A stretch of 64,000 nt of DNA from an uncultured Prevotellaceae bacterium (lineage in GTDB: Bacteria; Bacteroidota; Bacteroidia; Bacteroidales; Muribaculaceae), in NCBI GenBank assembly GCA_937898675.1, contig CALEJB010000045.1, forward strand, positions 62,001 to 126,000, given 5' to 3'. Both the position numbers and the translations under genes were made by a program. The notes below the pieces were generated by a model. It saw only the letters and a program-made list of their open reading frames with translations, was not told the origin of the DNA and searched no databases. Shown in pieces: positions 1 through 7,644 of this stretch. Numbering within the stretch: the first letter of the stretch is position 1; each line of letters begins with the position of its first letter.

Positions 1-13
1 AAATACCAGGCAA

Positions 14-841
14 ATGAAAATCGGAAATTTCAACGAACTGCGCATCAACAGGACCGTGGACTTTGGGGCCTATCTCATCGACGAGGACACCCACGAGGTG
101 TTGCTGCCCAAACGCTATCTCACCCCCGAGATGAAGATTGGCGACACCATCAGGGTATTTGTATATAACGACAGCGAGAACCGTCCGGTAGCCACAACCG
201 AGGTTCCTGTTGCCGAAGTCGGTGATTTTGCGCTGATGCGCGTCAAGGCAGTGAACAAGGTGGGTGCATTCATGGATTGGGGGCTGTCGGCCAAGGACCT
301 GCTGGTGCCCTTCGGCGAACAGCGTGTGGACATGAAAGCCGGGCGCAGCTACATCGTGCGGGTCTATCTTGACGAGGCCAGCCATCGCATCGTCGCCAGC
401 GCCAAATTGGCCAAGTTCCTCAACCATACAGTGCCCGACTACTATCACCGCGAGCGCGTCGAGGTGCTCGTGGCGCAACGCAGCGACCTAGGCTACCGCG
501 TCATCGTCAACAATGAACATTGGGGCCAGATATACCAGAATGAGATATACCAAGACGTAAACATCGGCGACCGGTTGGCAGCCTTTGTCAAGCAGGTGCG
601 TCCAGACGGGAAAGTGGATGTCACACTGGCCAAAATCGAAAAAATGCGCATCGATGAACTGGCAGTCCACATTGAGGAATACCTGATGGCAAACGGCGGA
701 GAAACCACGCTGACAGACAAAAGCGCCCCCAAAGACATCGCCGAGGCCTTTAACTGCAGTAAAAAGGATTACAAGAAAGCCCTTGGGCTACTGTATAAGG
801 AAAAGAAAGTCACCTTGGGCGAACGAGTAAAACTCACATAG
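14..841 (+). CDS. cvfB: CvfB-like S1-domain RNA-binding protein
   Basis: 275-residue protein close to the usual CvfB/YitL length (about 280). The N-terminal half shows two S1/OB-like segments: around residues 5-60 (FGAYLIDEDTHEVLLPKRYL) and around residues 70-135, where VGAFMDWGLSAKDLLVPFGEQ is the diagnostic S1 strand-loop pattern of this family. The C-terminal 60 residues form a predicted winged-helix, as in CvfB (the stretch LTDKSAPKDIAEAFNCSKKD). Family members bind RNA in the cytoplasm and affect virulence-factor or stress gene expression in Firmicutes; the role in Bacteroidota is not established. The ATG at 14 is the first in frame. The next gene follows 24 bases downstream on the same strand. 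Confidence 0.85.
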   Translation: MKIGNFNELRINRTVDFGAYLIDEDTHEVLLPKRYLTPEMKIGDTIRVFVYNDSENRPVATTEVPVAEVGDFALMRVKAVNKVGAFMDWGLSAKDLLVPFGEQRVDMKAGRSYIVRVYLDEASHRIVASAKLAKFLNHTVPDYYHRERVEVLVAQRSDLGYRVIVNNEHWGQIYQNEIYQDVNIGDRLAAFVKQVRPDGKVDVTLAKIEKMRIDELAVHIEEYLMANGGETTLTDKSAPKDIAEAFNCSKKDYKKALGLLYKEKKVTLGERVKLT

Positions 842-865
842 GAGCAACACCAGCAACAATCATTC

Positions 866-2329
866 ATGAAAAGAAACATTATCACCACTCTTGTGCTGAC
901 GGCACTCATGTGCGGCACCGCTATTGCCGACAACAATAAGGCCCCCGACCCGTGCTATCCCCTGCCCTCGCCCCAACAGATCGCGTGGCAGCAGCTGGAG
1001 ACCTATGCATTTATCCACTTTGGGCCAAACACCTTTACCGACATGGAATGGGGCTACGGCGACACACCCGCCGAAGCATTCAACCCCACACGGCTCGACT
1101 GCGAGCAATGGGTACAGACAATGGTCAAAGGCGGTTTCAAGGGCGTCATCCTGACATGCAAACACCATGACGGCTTCTGCCTATGGCCCACGAAGTACAC
1201 CGACTACAGCGTGAGCAACTCTCCGTTCAGGAACGGCAAAGGCGATGTGGTCAAGGAACTGTCTGATGCCTGCAAAAAGTATGGCATCAAGTTTGGCGTG
1301 TACCTCTCGCCATGGGACCGGCATCAAGCCTATTACGGCAAGCCGGAGTACCGCGAATACTATTACAACCAGCTGACGGAACTGATGACCGGCTACGGAG
1401 AGGTCTTTGAAGTCTGGTTTGACGGCGCCAACGGTGGCGATGGATGGTATGGCGGTGCCAAGGAAAAGCGCGAGATTGACAGGAGAACATATTATGACTA
1501 CCCTCACGCATGGGGCATCGTCAACGAGTTACAGCCCAATGCCGTGATATTCTCGGACGGCGGCCCCGGCTGCCGCTGGGTGGGCAACGAGAACGGATTT
1601 GCCAATGCCACCAACTGGTCGTTGCTGCGTTCGGGTGAAGTGTACCCCGGCTATCCCCAATATGAGGAATTGCAATCAGGACACGCCGATGGCAACATGT
1701 GGTGCCCCGCCGAGTGCAACACATCAATCCGCCCAGGATGGTTCTACCATGAGAAAGAGGACACCGCTATCAAGACAGTGGACCAGCTTGTCGACCTTTA
1801 TTACCGCAACGTTGGGCACAACGGCACATTCCTGCTCAACTTTCCGGTGGACCGCGACGGACTGATTCACCCGACAGATTCGGCAACCGTTATCGAATGG
1901 CGTCAAAGAATTGACCATGAGTTAGGAAACAACCTGCTCAAGCATGCCCGATTTACCGCCAGCGAGGAACGTTGCGACAATTATTGCGGCTCAAAAGCCG
2001 GGGACGGCAAGTGGGATACTTATTGGGCTCCCGGCGACAGCACAAGGTCGGCAGAATTGTACATTACCACAAAGGGCAAAGTCACGCTCGACCGCATGCT
2101 GCTGCAGGAATACATCCCGCTGGGCCAACGCGTCAAGGCATTTGTCATTGAATACAAGACCTGCTGCGGCGAGTGGCGTCCTGTGATTGCCAGCGAGGAG
2201 ACAACAACCATCGGTTATAAGCGCATCGTGCGCTTTGCCAAAGCGACAGCAAGCGAGTGGCGCGTGCGCATTATTGACGCCCGCGCCTGCCCATGCATCA
2301 ACAACATTGAAGGCTATTATTCAAAATAA
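866..2329 (+). CDS. Alpha-L-fucosidase, GH29, secreted
   Basis: 487 residues with an N-terminal signal peptide (charged MKR start, hydrophobic core, A-x-A-type site near residue 21), so periplasmic or exported. The GH29 TIM barrel is clear: FIHFGPNTFTDMEW near residues 49-62, KHHDGFCLWPT at 99-109, and the catalytic-nucleophile motif VWFDGANG with Asp186. The last ~135 residues form the usual GH29 C-terminal beta domain. These enzymes release L-fucose from host mucin or milk-type glycans; exact linkage cannot be read from sequence. No SusC/SusD pair is nearby, so it is not in a standard polysaccharide utilisation locus here. It may be cotranscribed with the genes on either side (24 and 15 base gaps). 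Confidence 0.93.
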   Translation: MKRNIITTLVLTALMCGTAIADNNKAPDPCYPLPSPQQIAWQQLETYAFIHFGPNTFTDMEWGYGDTPAEAFNPTRLDCEQWVQTMVKGGFKGVILTCKHHDGFCLWPTKYTDYSVSNSPFRNGKGDVVKELSDACKKYGIKFGVYLSPWDRHQAYYGKPEYREYYYNQLTELMTGYGEVFEVWFDGANGGDGWYGGAKEKREIDRRTYYDYPHAWGIVNELQPNAVIFSDGGPGCRWVGNENGFANATNWSLLRSGEVYPGYPQYEELQSGHADGNMWCPAECNTSIRPGWFYHEKEDTAIKTVDQLVDLYYRNVGHNGTFLLNFPVDRDGLIHPTDSATVIEWRQRIDHELGNNLLKHARFTASEERCDNYCGSKAGDGKWDTYWAPGDSTRSAELYITTKGKVTLDRMLLQEYIPLGQRVKAFVIEYKTCCGEWRPVIASEETTTIGYKRIVRFAKATASEWRVRIIDARACPCINNIEGYYSK

Positions 2330-2344
2330 ATCCATCCGTCAGCC

Positions 2345-3175
2345 ATGAACAACCATCCCAGCCAGCAAGCGAGAGCCATTGCAGACGAAGTCAAAAGGCG
2401 CACCTCCTGCAGCCATTACCGAATGGCACTTAACGAAGAGCGCACTCCCGGCATTACCGACAGCAAGATAGGCGGTCTGCCCTATTGGCCATCGGGCAAG
2501 GACTATCCCGTTGATGAACGGGGAGAGAAAATGATATTGCTCCTGCAGATCAACTGCGCCGAGTGCCACCTGCGCGCACCGCTGCCCGAGCAAGGCATGC
2601 TGCAATGGTACATCAGCACCAACCCCGACTACATGTATGGATGCCATGGAAATAACAGCACCGACGGCAACGGATTCCGCATCATTTACCACGAGATTAT
2701 TGACGGGGCTCTCGCCGTCAAGTCGGGCCTTCCCGCCCACGACAGCATAGAGGATTGGCTCACTCCCGTCAAGCGCGAGGTGTCGATTGACATCATTGCC
2801 GAAGAAACATCAATGGGTGTCAGCGACATGCACTTTAATGATTTGTTCTTTGACATCGTCAAGACTGTCGCCGGCAGCCACAAGTGGTATCAATACCTGG
2901 AGAATGACGATGCCGTCTATTTTGAGCAAAGCCTTGGCATGCCGGAGCCATGCCACCAGATACTGGGATATCCCGTTTGTTCACAAGACGACAGCCGCAG
3001 CAAAGGCACCCCCCAAGACACATTATTGTTCCAGTTGTCCTCTCAATTCTCAGCCATTGACCGCGATGAACTGGTCATGTGGGGCGACATGGGGGCAGGA
3101 TACATCTTCATCAACCATGAGGACTTGGAACAACGAGAATTTTCGCGAGCACTATATCTGTGGGACTGCGGCTAA
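2345..3175 (+). CDS. DUF1963 (YwqG-like) protein
   Basis: 276-residue cytosolic protein without signal peptide or membrane segments. It matches the DUF1963/YwqG pattern: an opening KIGGLPYWPSGKDYP segment (around residue 40), then MILLLQINCAECHLRAPLPEQGMLQWYIS and, near the C-terminus, the paired strands seen in this family (HQILGYPVCSQDD and a closing MWGDMGAGYIFINHEDL). Biochemical function of the family is unknown. It follows the fucosidase by 15 bases on the same strand, and its stop lies 15 bases from the convergent stop of the AlkZ-related gene. No terminator hairpin is obvious in that short convergent gap. Confidence 0.75.
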   Translation: MNNHPSQQARAIADEVKRRTSCSHYRMALNEERTPGITDSKIGGLPYWPSGKDYPVDERGEKMILLLQINCAECHLRAPLPEQGMLQWYISTNPDYMYGCHGNNSTDGNGFRIIYHEIIDGALAVKSGLPAHDSIEDWLTPVKREVSIDIIAEETSMGVSDMHFNDLFFDIVKTVAGSHKWYQYLENDDAVYFEQSLGMPEPCHQILGYPVCSQDDSRSKGTPQDTLLFQLSSQFSAIDRDELVMWGDMGAGYIFINHEDLEQREFSRALYLWDCG

Positions 3176-3189
3176 AAGCGTTGAACTGT

Positions 3190-3909
3190 TTATGGCTTGA
3201 TGAAGCGTTCTATTGATTGGAGCGGCACCCCTGGCAACAACTTAACGAGATGCTCCTTGATGCGCTCATAGGACTCTTGAGGGGTGCGGTCAACCCTGAT
3301 GCGCTCGGGTCCAAAGAAATCCTCTGGAGTGCAATAGCGCGCCACGCCAAACCCATACTTATTCCCCTGCTTGTCAATTCCATATTCAAAGTCGGCCGTC
3401 ACCACCATTGTTGACATCTGCAAGGCGGTGATTGCCGTCTCATAGGACTCGCGACGCGGCTTAGCCTTTGCCTCGCGACGCCGGATTTCCTGGTCCATCA
3501 TTTTCTCAAGCGGGTTGGGGCAACGCTTTGGCCTGGGCATGGCGTAGCCGCACAAGCGTTTGACTTCCTTGCTCAACAACGACTTGTGCGTCCTGATGAC
3601 GTCCAGCATCTGGCGTTCAGCATCGGTGATTTCAATCACACTGCGGCGGTAATTCACAAAATCGGGGAACCACTCCATTGAGACATAACCCGCCTTGCGC
3701 TGGAAAAATTTACCGTACGCCAAGTCACCGTCGATGATAGCCGGGCCTTTCCAATCCCAAGGCCCCTCCTGTTCGTCACTGAACCAAAGCTCCGGCGGGC
3801 ACAACTCGGCGATAGAGAAGCCCGTGATGTCATTAAGAAAAAATGGCAGAAAGCCGCGCTCATTTGCGCAGTCTGCCATTTCTTGAGCCGTATGGAAAGA
3901 TCGTTTCAT
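3190..3909 (-). CDS. AlkZ-related protein, coupled to nrdJ
   Basis: 239 residues starting at MKRSFHTAQ. The start ATG at 3909 shares one base with the nrdJ stop codon (TAATG), which indicates translational coupling. An in-frame upstream extension would lie inside nrdJ and is rejected. The sequence looks like the Bacteroidota AlkZ-related family: FLPFFLNDITGFSIAELCPP, then LWFSDEQEGPWDWKGPAI and a winged-helix-like middle part (VIRTHKSLLSKEVKRLCG). AlkZ/YcaQ proteins are DNA glycosylases for crosslinks, but this short relative lacks a clear catalytic QxQ-type motif, so activity is not claimed. Pairing with a ribonucleotide reductase fits nucleotide or DNA metabolism by context only. Confidence 0.55.
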   Translation of the reverse strand: MKRSFHTAQEMADCANERGFLPFFLNDITGFSIAELCPPELWFSDEQEGPWDWKGPAIIDGDLAYGKFFQRKAGYVSMEWFPDFVNYRRSVIEITDAERQMLDVIRTHKSLLSKEVKRLCGYAMPRPKRCPNPLEKMMDQEIRRREAKAKPRRESYETAITALQMSTMVVTADFEYGIDKQGNKYGFGVARYCTPEDFFGPERIRVDRTPQESYERIKEHLVKLLPGVPLQSIERFIKP

Positions 3910-6482
3910 TATCCGCAGCGCGAAGTGCCGCAGTTGGTGCAGATGAGACAGCCCTCCTGATAGACGAGCGTCTTTTGTCCGCAGTTGGGACAGCACTCGC
4001 CGCACATCTCGCCATTGTTGATGTAACGCTTGAGCGCGCGTTCAACACCCATCTTCCAGGTATTGATGGACTGACTGTCGAGTTCAAGGCTGCTCACAAG
4101 CTTTATCACTTGCGGAATGGGCATGCCGTATCGCAAGACACCCGAAATGAGTTTAGCATAATTCCAGAATTCGGGATTAAATTTCTCAGACAGGCCCTCG
4201 ATGGTGGTCTTGAAACCGCGCTTGTTGATAAACTGGAAGTCATAGCGCTTCACACCATCCTCGCCAACGGCCTTGATGATTTTACCTTTAGTCACCGACT
4301 TGGGGCAGAAGATGCCCTCCTCGTCATCGGCGATACCGGTGAAGATTTCATAGGGGCGGTCGTCGATCAGGCCGATAAACGCAATCCATTTCTCTTTCTT
4401 GTTCTGGAAACGCACCACATCGGCCTCGAGTTCGACGGGGCGTTTGAGGATGTGGCCCTCATGGGCGATAAACGAAGACGAAACGGGCTCGGCTTTCTCC
4501 TTGTCCTTCTCGGATTCCTTCTTCTTGTCCTTGTCTGAAACGGCGACGAGCACGCCGGTACGAGAGCCGTCACGGTAAACAGTGCAACCCTTGCAGCCGC
4601 AGCGCCAAGCCTCGGCATAGAGTTTGCCCACCATCTCCTCGCTGATGTCGTTGGGCAGATTGATAGTGACACTGATGCTGTGGTCAACCCACTTTTGCAC
4701 CTCGCCTTGCATTCTCACCTTGTTGAGCCAGTCAACATCGTTGGCGGTGGCCCTGTAGTAGGGCGACTTGGCGACGATGGCATTGAGTTCGTCCTGCGAG
4801 TAGTCGCGGCGCACGGGGATGTTGTGGATGTTCATCCATTCCACAAGTTTGTGGTGGTAAACGATGAATTCTTCAAAGGAATCACCATTCTCATCAATCA
4901 TGTCGACATGCACATCCTTGTCGCTGGGATTGACCTTGCGGCGGCGTTTGTACACGGGCATGAACACCGGTTCGATGCCTGATGTGGTCTGCGTCAACAG
5001 GCTTGTGGTGCCCGTGGGAGCGATGGTCAGGCAAGCGATGTTGCGGCGGCCATATTTCACCATATCCTCATAGAGCTTGGGCGAAGCCTCGCGCAAGCGG
5101 TTGATGTAGGGATTCTTCTCCTCGCGCTTGGCGTCAAAGACCTTGAACGCACCGCGCTCTTTAGCCATCTGCACCGAAGAGCCGTAGGCGGCCAGCGCCA
5201 AAGCCTTGTGGACGCTCACGCTGAATGCGGTGGCCTCGGGGGTGCCGTAACGCAGTCCCATAGCGGCAATCATGTCGCCCTCGCCCGTGGTGCCCACACC
5301 GGTGCGGCGGCCCTCGAGCGTCTTTTCGCGTATCTTGTTCCACAAGTTGAACTCGGTGGTCTTGACCTCCTTGGTTTCGGGGTCGGACTGGATTTTGGCA
5401 ATAATCTTCTCGATTTTCTCCATCTCCAGGTCGATGATGTCGTCCATCATGCGCTGTGCGCAAGCCACATGGTCAGCAAACAGTTCAAAGTCGAAGCTGG
5501 CCTTGTCGGTAAACGGATTTTTCACATAGCTGTATAGATTAATGGCAATCAGGCGGCAGCTGTCATAGGGGCAAAGCGGAATCTCGCCACAAGGGTTGGT
5601 CGAGATGGTCTTGAAACCTAGGTCGGCATAGCAGTCGGGCACCGACTCGCGAGTGATAGTGTCCCAAAAGAGCACGCCCGGCTCGGCGCTGTTCCATGCG
5701 TTGTGCACAATCTTGTTCCACAAGCGGCTGGCGTCCACCTCGTTTTCATATAAAGGTTCGTCGCCGTCGATGGGATACTGCTGCTTGTAGGTCTTGCCTT
5801 CGATGGCGGCCTGCATAAAAGCGTCGTCGATGCGTACAGAGACATTAGCGCCGGTCACCTTGCCCTCCACCATCTTGGCGTCGATAAAGGACTCGGCATC
5901 GGGATGCTTGATGCTCACCGTCATCATCAGGGCGCCGCGGCGGCCATCCTGCGCCACTTCGCGGGTGCTGTTGCTGTAACGCACCATGAAGGGCACCAGG
6001 CCCGTCGAGGTCAGCGCGCTGTTCTTGACTGGTGAACCCTTGGGACGGATGTGCGACAAGTCGTGGCCAACGCCGCCACGGCGTTTCATGAGTTGTACCT
6101 GTTCCTCGTCAATCTTGAGGATGCCGCCGTAACTGTCGGGTTCTCCGTCCAGGCCAATGACAAAGCAGTTGCTGAGCGATCCCACCTGAAAATTGTTGCC
6201 TATCCCGGCCATGGGACTGCCCTGAGGAACGATGTAGCGGAAGTGGCTCATCAGCTCAAACAGACGGTCTTCGCTCAACGGATTGGGATAGTTGCGCTCG
6301 ATGCGTCCAATTTCACGCGCCAATCGTCGGTGCATGTCGTCGGGGGTCAACTCATAAAGGTTGCCATAGGAATCCTTCAAAGCATACTTGGATGCCCACA
6401 CCCTGGCAGCGAGTTCATCGCCGCCGAAATATTTCAGAGAGGCCGCAAAAGCCTCCTGGTAACTGTAAGTCTTGCTTGCCAT
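3909..6482 (-). CDS. nrdJ: B12-dependent (class II) ribonucleotide reductase
   Basis: 857-residue adenosylcobalamin-dependent ribonucleoside-diphosphate reductase. It makes deoxyribonucleotides using a cobalamin-derived thiyl radical and needs no oxygen. Visible features: the redox cysteine in SLSNCFVIG (Cys106), the radical-site motif NPCGEIPLCPYDSC (296-309, radical Cys298, Glu300), the glycine-rich GTGTTSLL-type region (IAPTGTTSLLTQTTSG), and a C-terminal zinc-ribbon-like tail with several CxxC pairs (CGECCPNCG, CLICTNCG). A Lys/Glu-rich linker (about residues 645-665) separates the catalytic core from a ~150-residue C-terminal part. A good promoter lies at 6532-6564. No cobalamin riboswitch was recognised in the ~50-base leader. 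The stop overlaps the next gene. Confidence 0.95.
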   Translation of the reverse strand: MASKTYSYQEAFAASLKYFGGDELAARVWASKYALKDSYGNLYELTPDDMHRRLAREIGRIERNYPNPLSEDRLFELMSHFRYIVPQGSPMAGIGNNFQVGSLSNCFVIGLDGEPDSYGGILKIDEEQVQLMKRRGGVGHDLSHIRPKGSPVKNSALTSTGLVPFMVRYSNSTREVAQDGRRGALMMTVSIKHPDAESFIDAKMVEGKVTGANVSVRIDDAFMQAAIEGKTYKQQYPIDGDEPLYENEVDASRLWNKIVHNAWNSAEPGVLFWDTITRESVPDCYADLGFKTISTNPCGEIPLCPYDSCRLIAINLYSYVKNPFTDKASFDFELFADHVACAQRMMDDIIDLEMEKIEKIIAKIQSDPETKEVKTTEFNLWNKIREKTLEGRRTGVGTTGEGDMIAAMGLRYGTPEATAFSVSVHKALALAAYGSSVQMAKERGAFKVFDAKREEKNPYINRLREASPKLYEDMVKYGRRNIACLTIAPTGTTSLLTQTTSGIEPVFMPVYKRRRKVNPSDKDVHVDMIDENGDSFEEFIVYHHKLVEWMNIHNIPVRRDYSQDELNAIVAKSPYYRATANDVDWLNKVRMQGEVQKWVDHSISVTINLPNDISEEMVGKLYAEAWRCGCKGCTVYRDGSRTGVLVAVSDKDKKKESEKDKEKAEPVSSSFIAHEGHILKRPVELEADVVRFQNKKEKWIAFIGLIDDRPYEIFTGIADDEEGIFCPKSVTKGKIIKAVGEDGVKRYDFQFINKRGFKTTIEGLSEKFNPEFWNYAKLISGVLRYGMPIPQVIKLVSSLELDSQSINTWKMGVERALKRYINNGEMCGECCPNCGQKTLVYQEGCLICTNCGTSRCG

Positions 6483-6531
6483 TGCCGGTTAAACTTAAAT
6501 GTACGTAATCATTATTGCCGCAAATCGTCCG

Positions 6532-6564
6532 CAAAGTTAATAACAATGTTTTGGATAAACAAAA
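6532..6564 (-). promoter_or_regulatory. Bacteroidetes-type promoter of nrdJ
   Basis: On the minus strand TTTTG (6564-6560), then 20 bases, then TAACTTTG (6539-6532). This matches the Bacteroidetes sigma-ABfr consensus TTTG-N19/21-TAnnTTTG. It predicts a leader of about 45 bases before the nrdJ ATG at 6482. The surrounding 6483-6715 region is otherwise very AT-rich, and I see no gene in it. Confidence 0.75.
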
Positions 6565-6715
6565 TAAAATAGAAAATTTCTTAAATTTTTATTTTAAAAA
6601 CATAAATTACTGTCTTTCAAGTATTTAATTTTTCACGAAAAGAAAAAAGTTTTCTAAAACAAAAATCTTTTTCATTGCAACACTTTCAAAAAGAACAACT
6701 TGCGGACAACAAAGA

Positions 6716-6742
6716 GGGCACTCCCGGAGAGAGGGAATGCCC
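6716..6742 (-). terminator. Intrinsic terminator after the OmpA-like gene
   Basis: Ten-base arms GGGCATTCCC and GGGAGTGCCC (one G-U pair) with a 7-base loop, 35 bases past the stop of the 6777-7466 gene. The following minus-strand sequence is only moderately T-rich (CTCTTTGTTG), so termination may be partial. Confidence 0.65.
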
Positions 6743-6776
6743 AAAATAATTGTCACCTGAAGCGGTGCCGAAAAGA

Positions 6777-7466
6777 TTACTTGAGGGTGCCGTTCTGGGC
6801 GTCCTGAATCATCTGCTCGTTGGCAGTGATGTAGATTTCGACGCGACGGTTCTGAGCACGGCCAGCCTCAGTGTCATTGCTGGCAACGGGATAGTCGTAG
6901 GCAAGGCCCTGGCTCGACAGGCGGCCAGTGGAAACACCTGCATTCATGAGATAATTCTTAACGGCGGTAGCACGCTCTGCCGATACCTTGTCATTGACGG
7001 CGCGGGTTCCTGTGTTGTCGGTGTGGCCATAAATCTGCACATCGGTCTCGGGGTTATTGATGAGCGATGCAGCAAACTGTTCCAGCGACTTCTTGGCGTT
7101 GGCGTTGAGAGAGTGGCTGTTGGTGGCAAACAGGATGCCGCCGTCAAAGGTCACCTTGATACCCTCAAAGCCGTTCACGTCGGTACAAGTGTCAACCTGA
7201 GCGCCGTTAATCATGGCGAGCTCTCGAGCCTGCTTGTCCATCTTCTTGCCGATGAGCGTGCCGGCAACGCCGCCAGCAACAGCACCGATAGCGCCGCCAA
7301 TGGCAGCACCCTTGCCCTTGCCGATGAGGGCACCGATGCCTGCGCCAAGAGCGCCACCGCCACCTGCGCCAATCAGACCGCCCTTGGCAGCGTTATTCAA
7401 TGAGCCACAGCCCGAGATACCGAGCATTAACATTGCACTCAAAAGTACACATAAAGTCTTCTTCAT
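6777..7466 (-). CDS. OmpA-family lipoprotein with glycine-zipper domain
   Basis: 229 residues. A lipoprotein signal peptide ends in LGISGC (Cys20), so the protein is probably anchored to the outer membrane. Residues 28-75 are a glycine-zipper region (repeated GALGAGIGALIG-type runs), followed by an OmpA C-terminal peptidoglycan-binding domain: a VTFDGGILFATNSHSLN strand, the YGHTDNTGTRAVNDKVSAERA helix region and the closing NRRVEIYI motif. These proteins tether the outer membrane to the cell wall, as in the Pal/YiaD group. A minus-strand -7 box TATTTTTG is at 7517-7524; a convincing -33 element was not found. A terminator hairpin follows. Confidence 0.9.
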   Translation of the reverse strand: MKKTLCVLLSAMLMLGISGCGSLNNAAKGGLIGAGGGGALGAGIGALIGKGKGAAIGGAIGAVAGGVAGTLIGKKMDKQARELAMINGAQVDTCTDVNGFEGIKVTFDGGILFATNSHSLNANAKKSLEQFAASLINNPETDVQIYGHTDNTGTRAVNDKVSAERATAVKNYLMNAGVSTGRLSSQGLAYDYPVASNDTEAGRAQNRRVEIYITANEQMIQDAQNGTLK

Positions 7467-7516
7467 AATTGCTATAATATTAAATTAATAATGTGATTTC
7501 AATTGTGTTGGGATTG

Positions 7517-7524
7517 CAAAAATA
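7517..7524 (-). promoter_or_regulatory. Candidate -7 box for the OmpA-like gene
   Basis: Minus-strand TATTTTTG fits TAnnTTTG and lies 50 bases upstream of the ATG at 7466. No clear TTTG at the expected -33 distance. The rest of 7467-7644 is AT-rich with nothing else recognised. Confidence 0.4.
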
Positions 7525-7644
7525 GCACAATAATTTGAAACTGCGCATAACTATTGTCTAAAAAAATGTAATACGCGCCCTAAACAATAGTCTGCCCACC
7601 GATGGCGGGCATGACTATACACATCTGTTAATCAGTGGTTTCAA

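Noticed and set aside
3910..4005. 32-residue N-terminal extension of the AlkZ-related protein
   Set aside because: It lies inside the nrdJ coding region; the ATG that overlaps the nrdJ stop is the better start.
6483..6531. Possible cobalamin riboswitch in front of the B12-dependent nrdJ
   Set aside because: The leader after the predicted promoter is only ~45 bases and lacks the B12-box and long paired arms of a cobalamin riboswitch.
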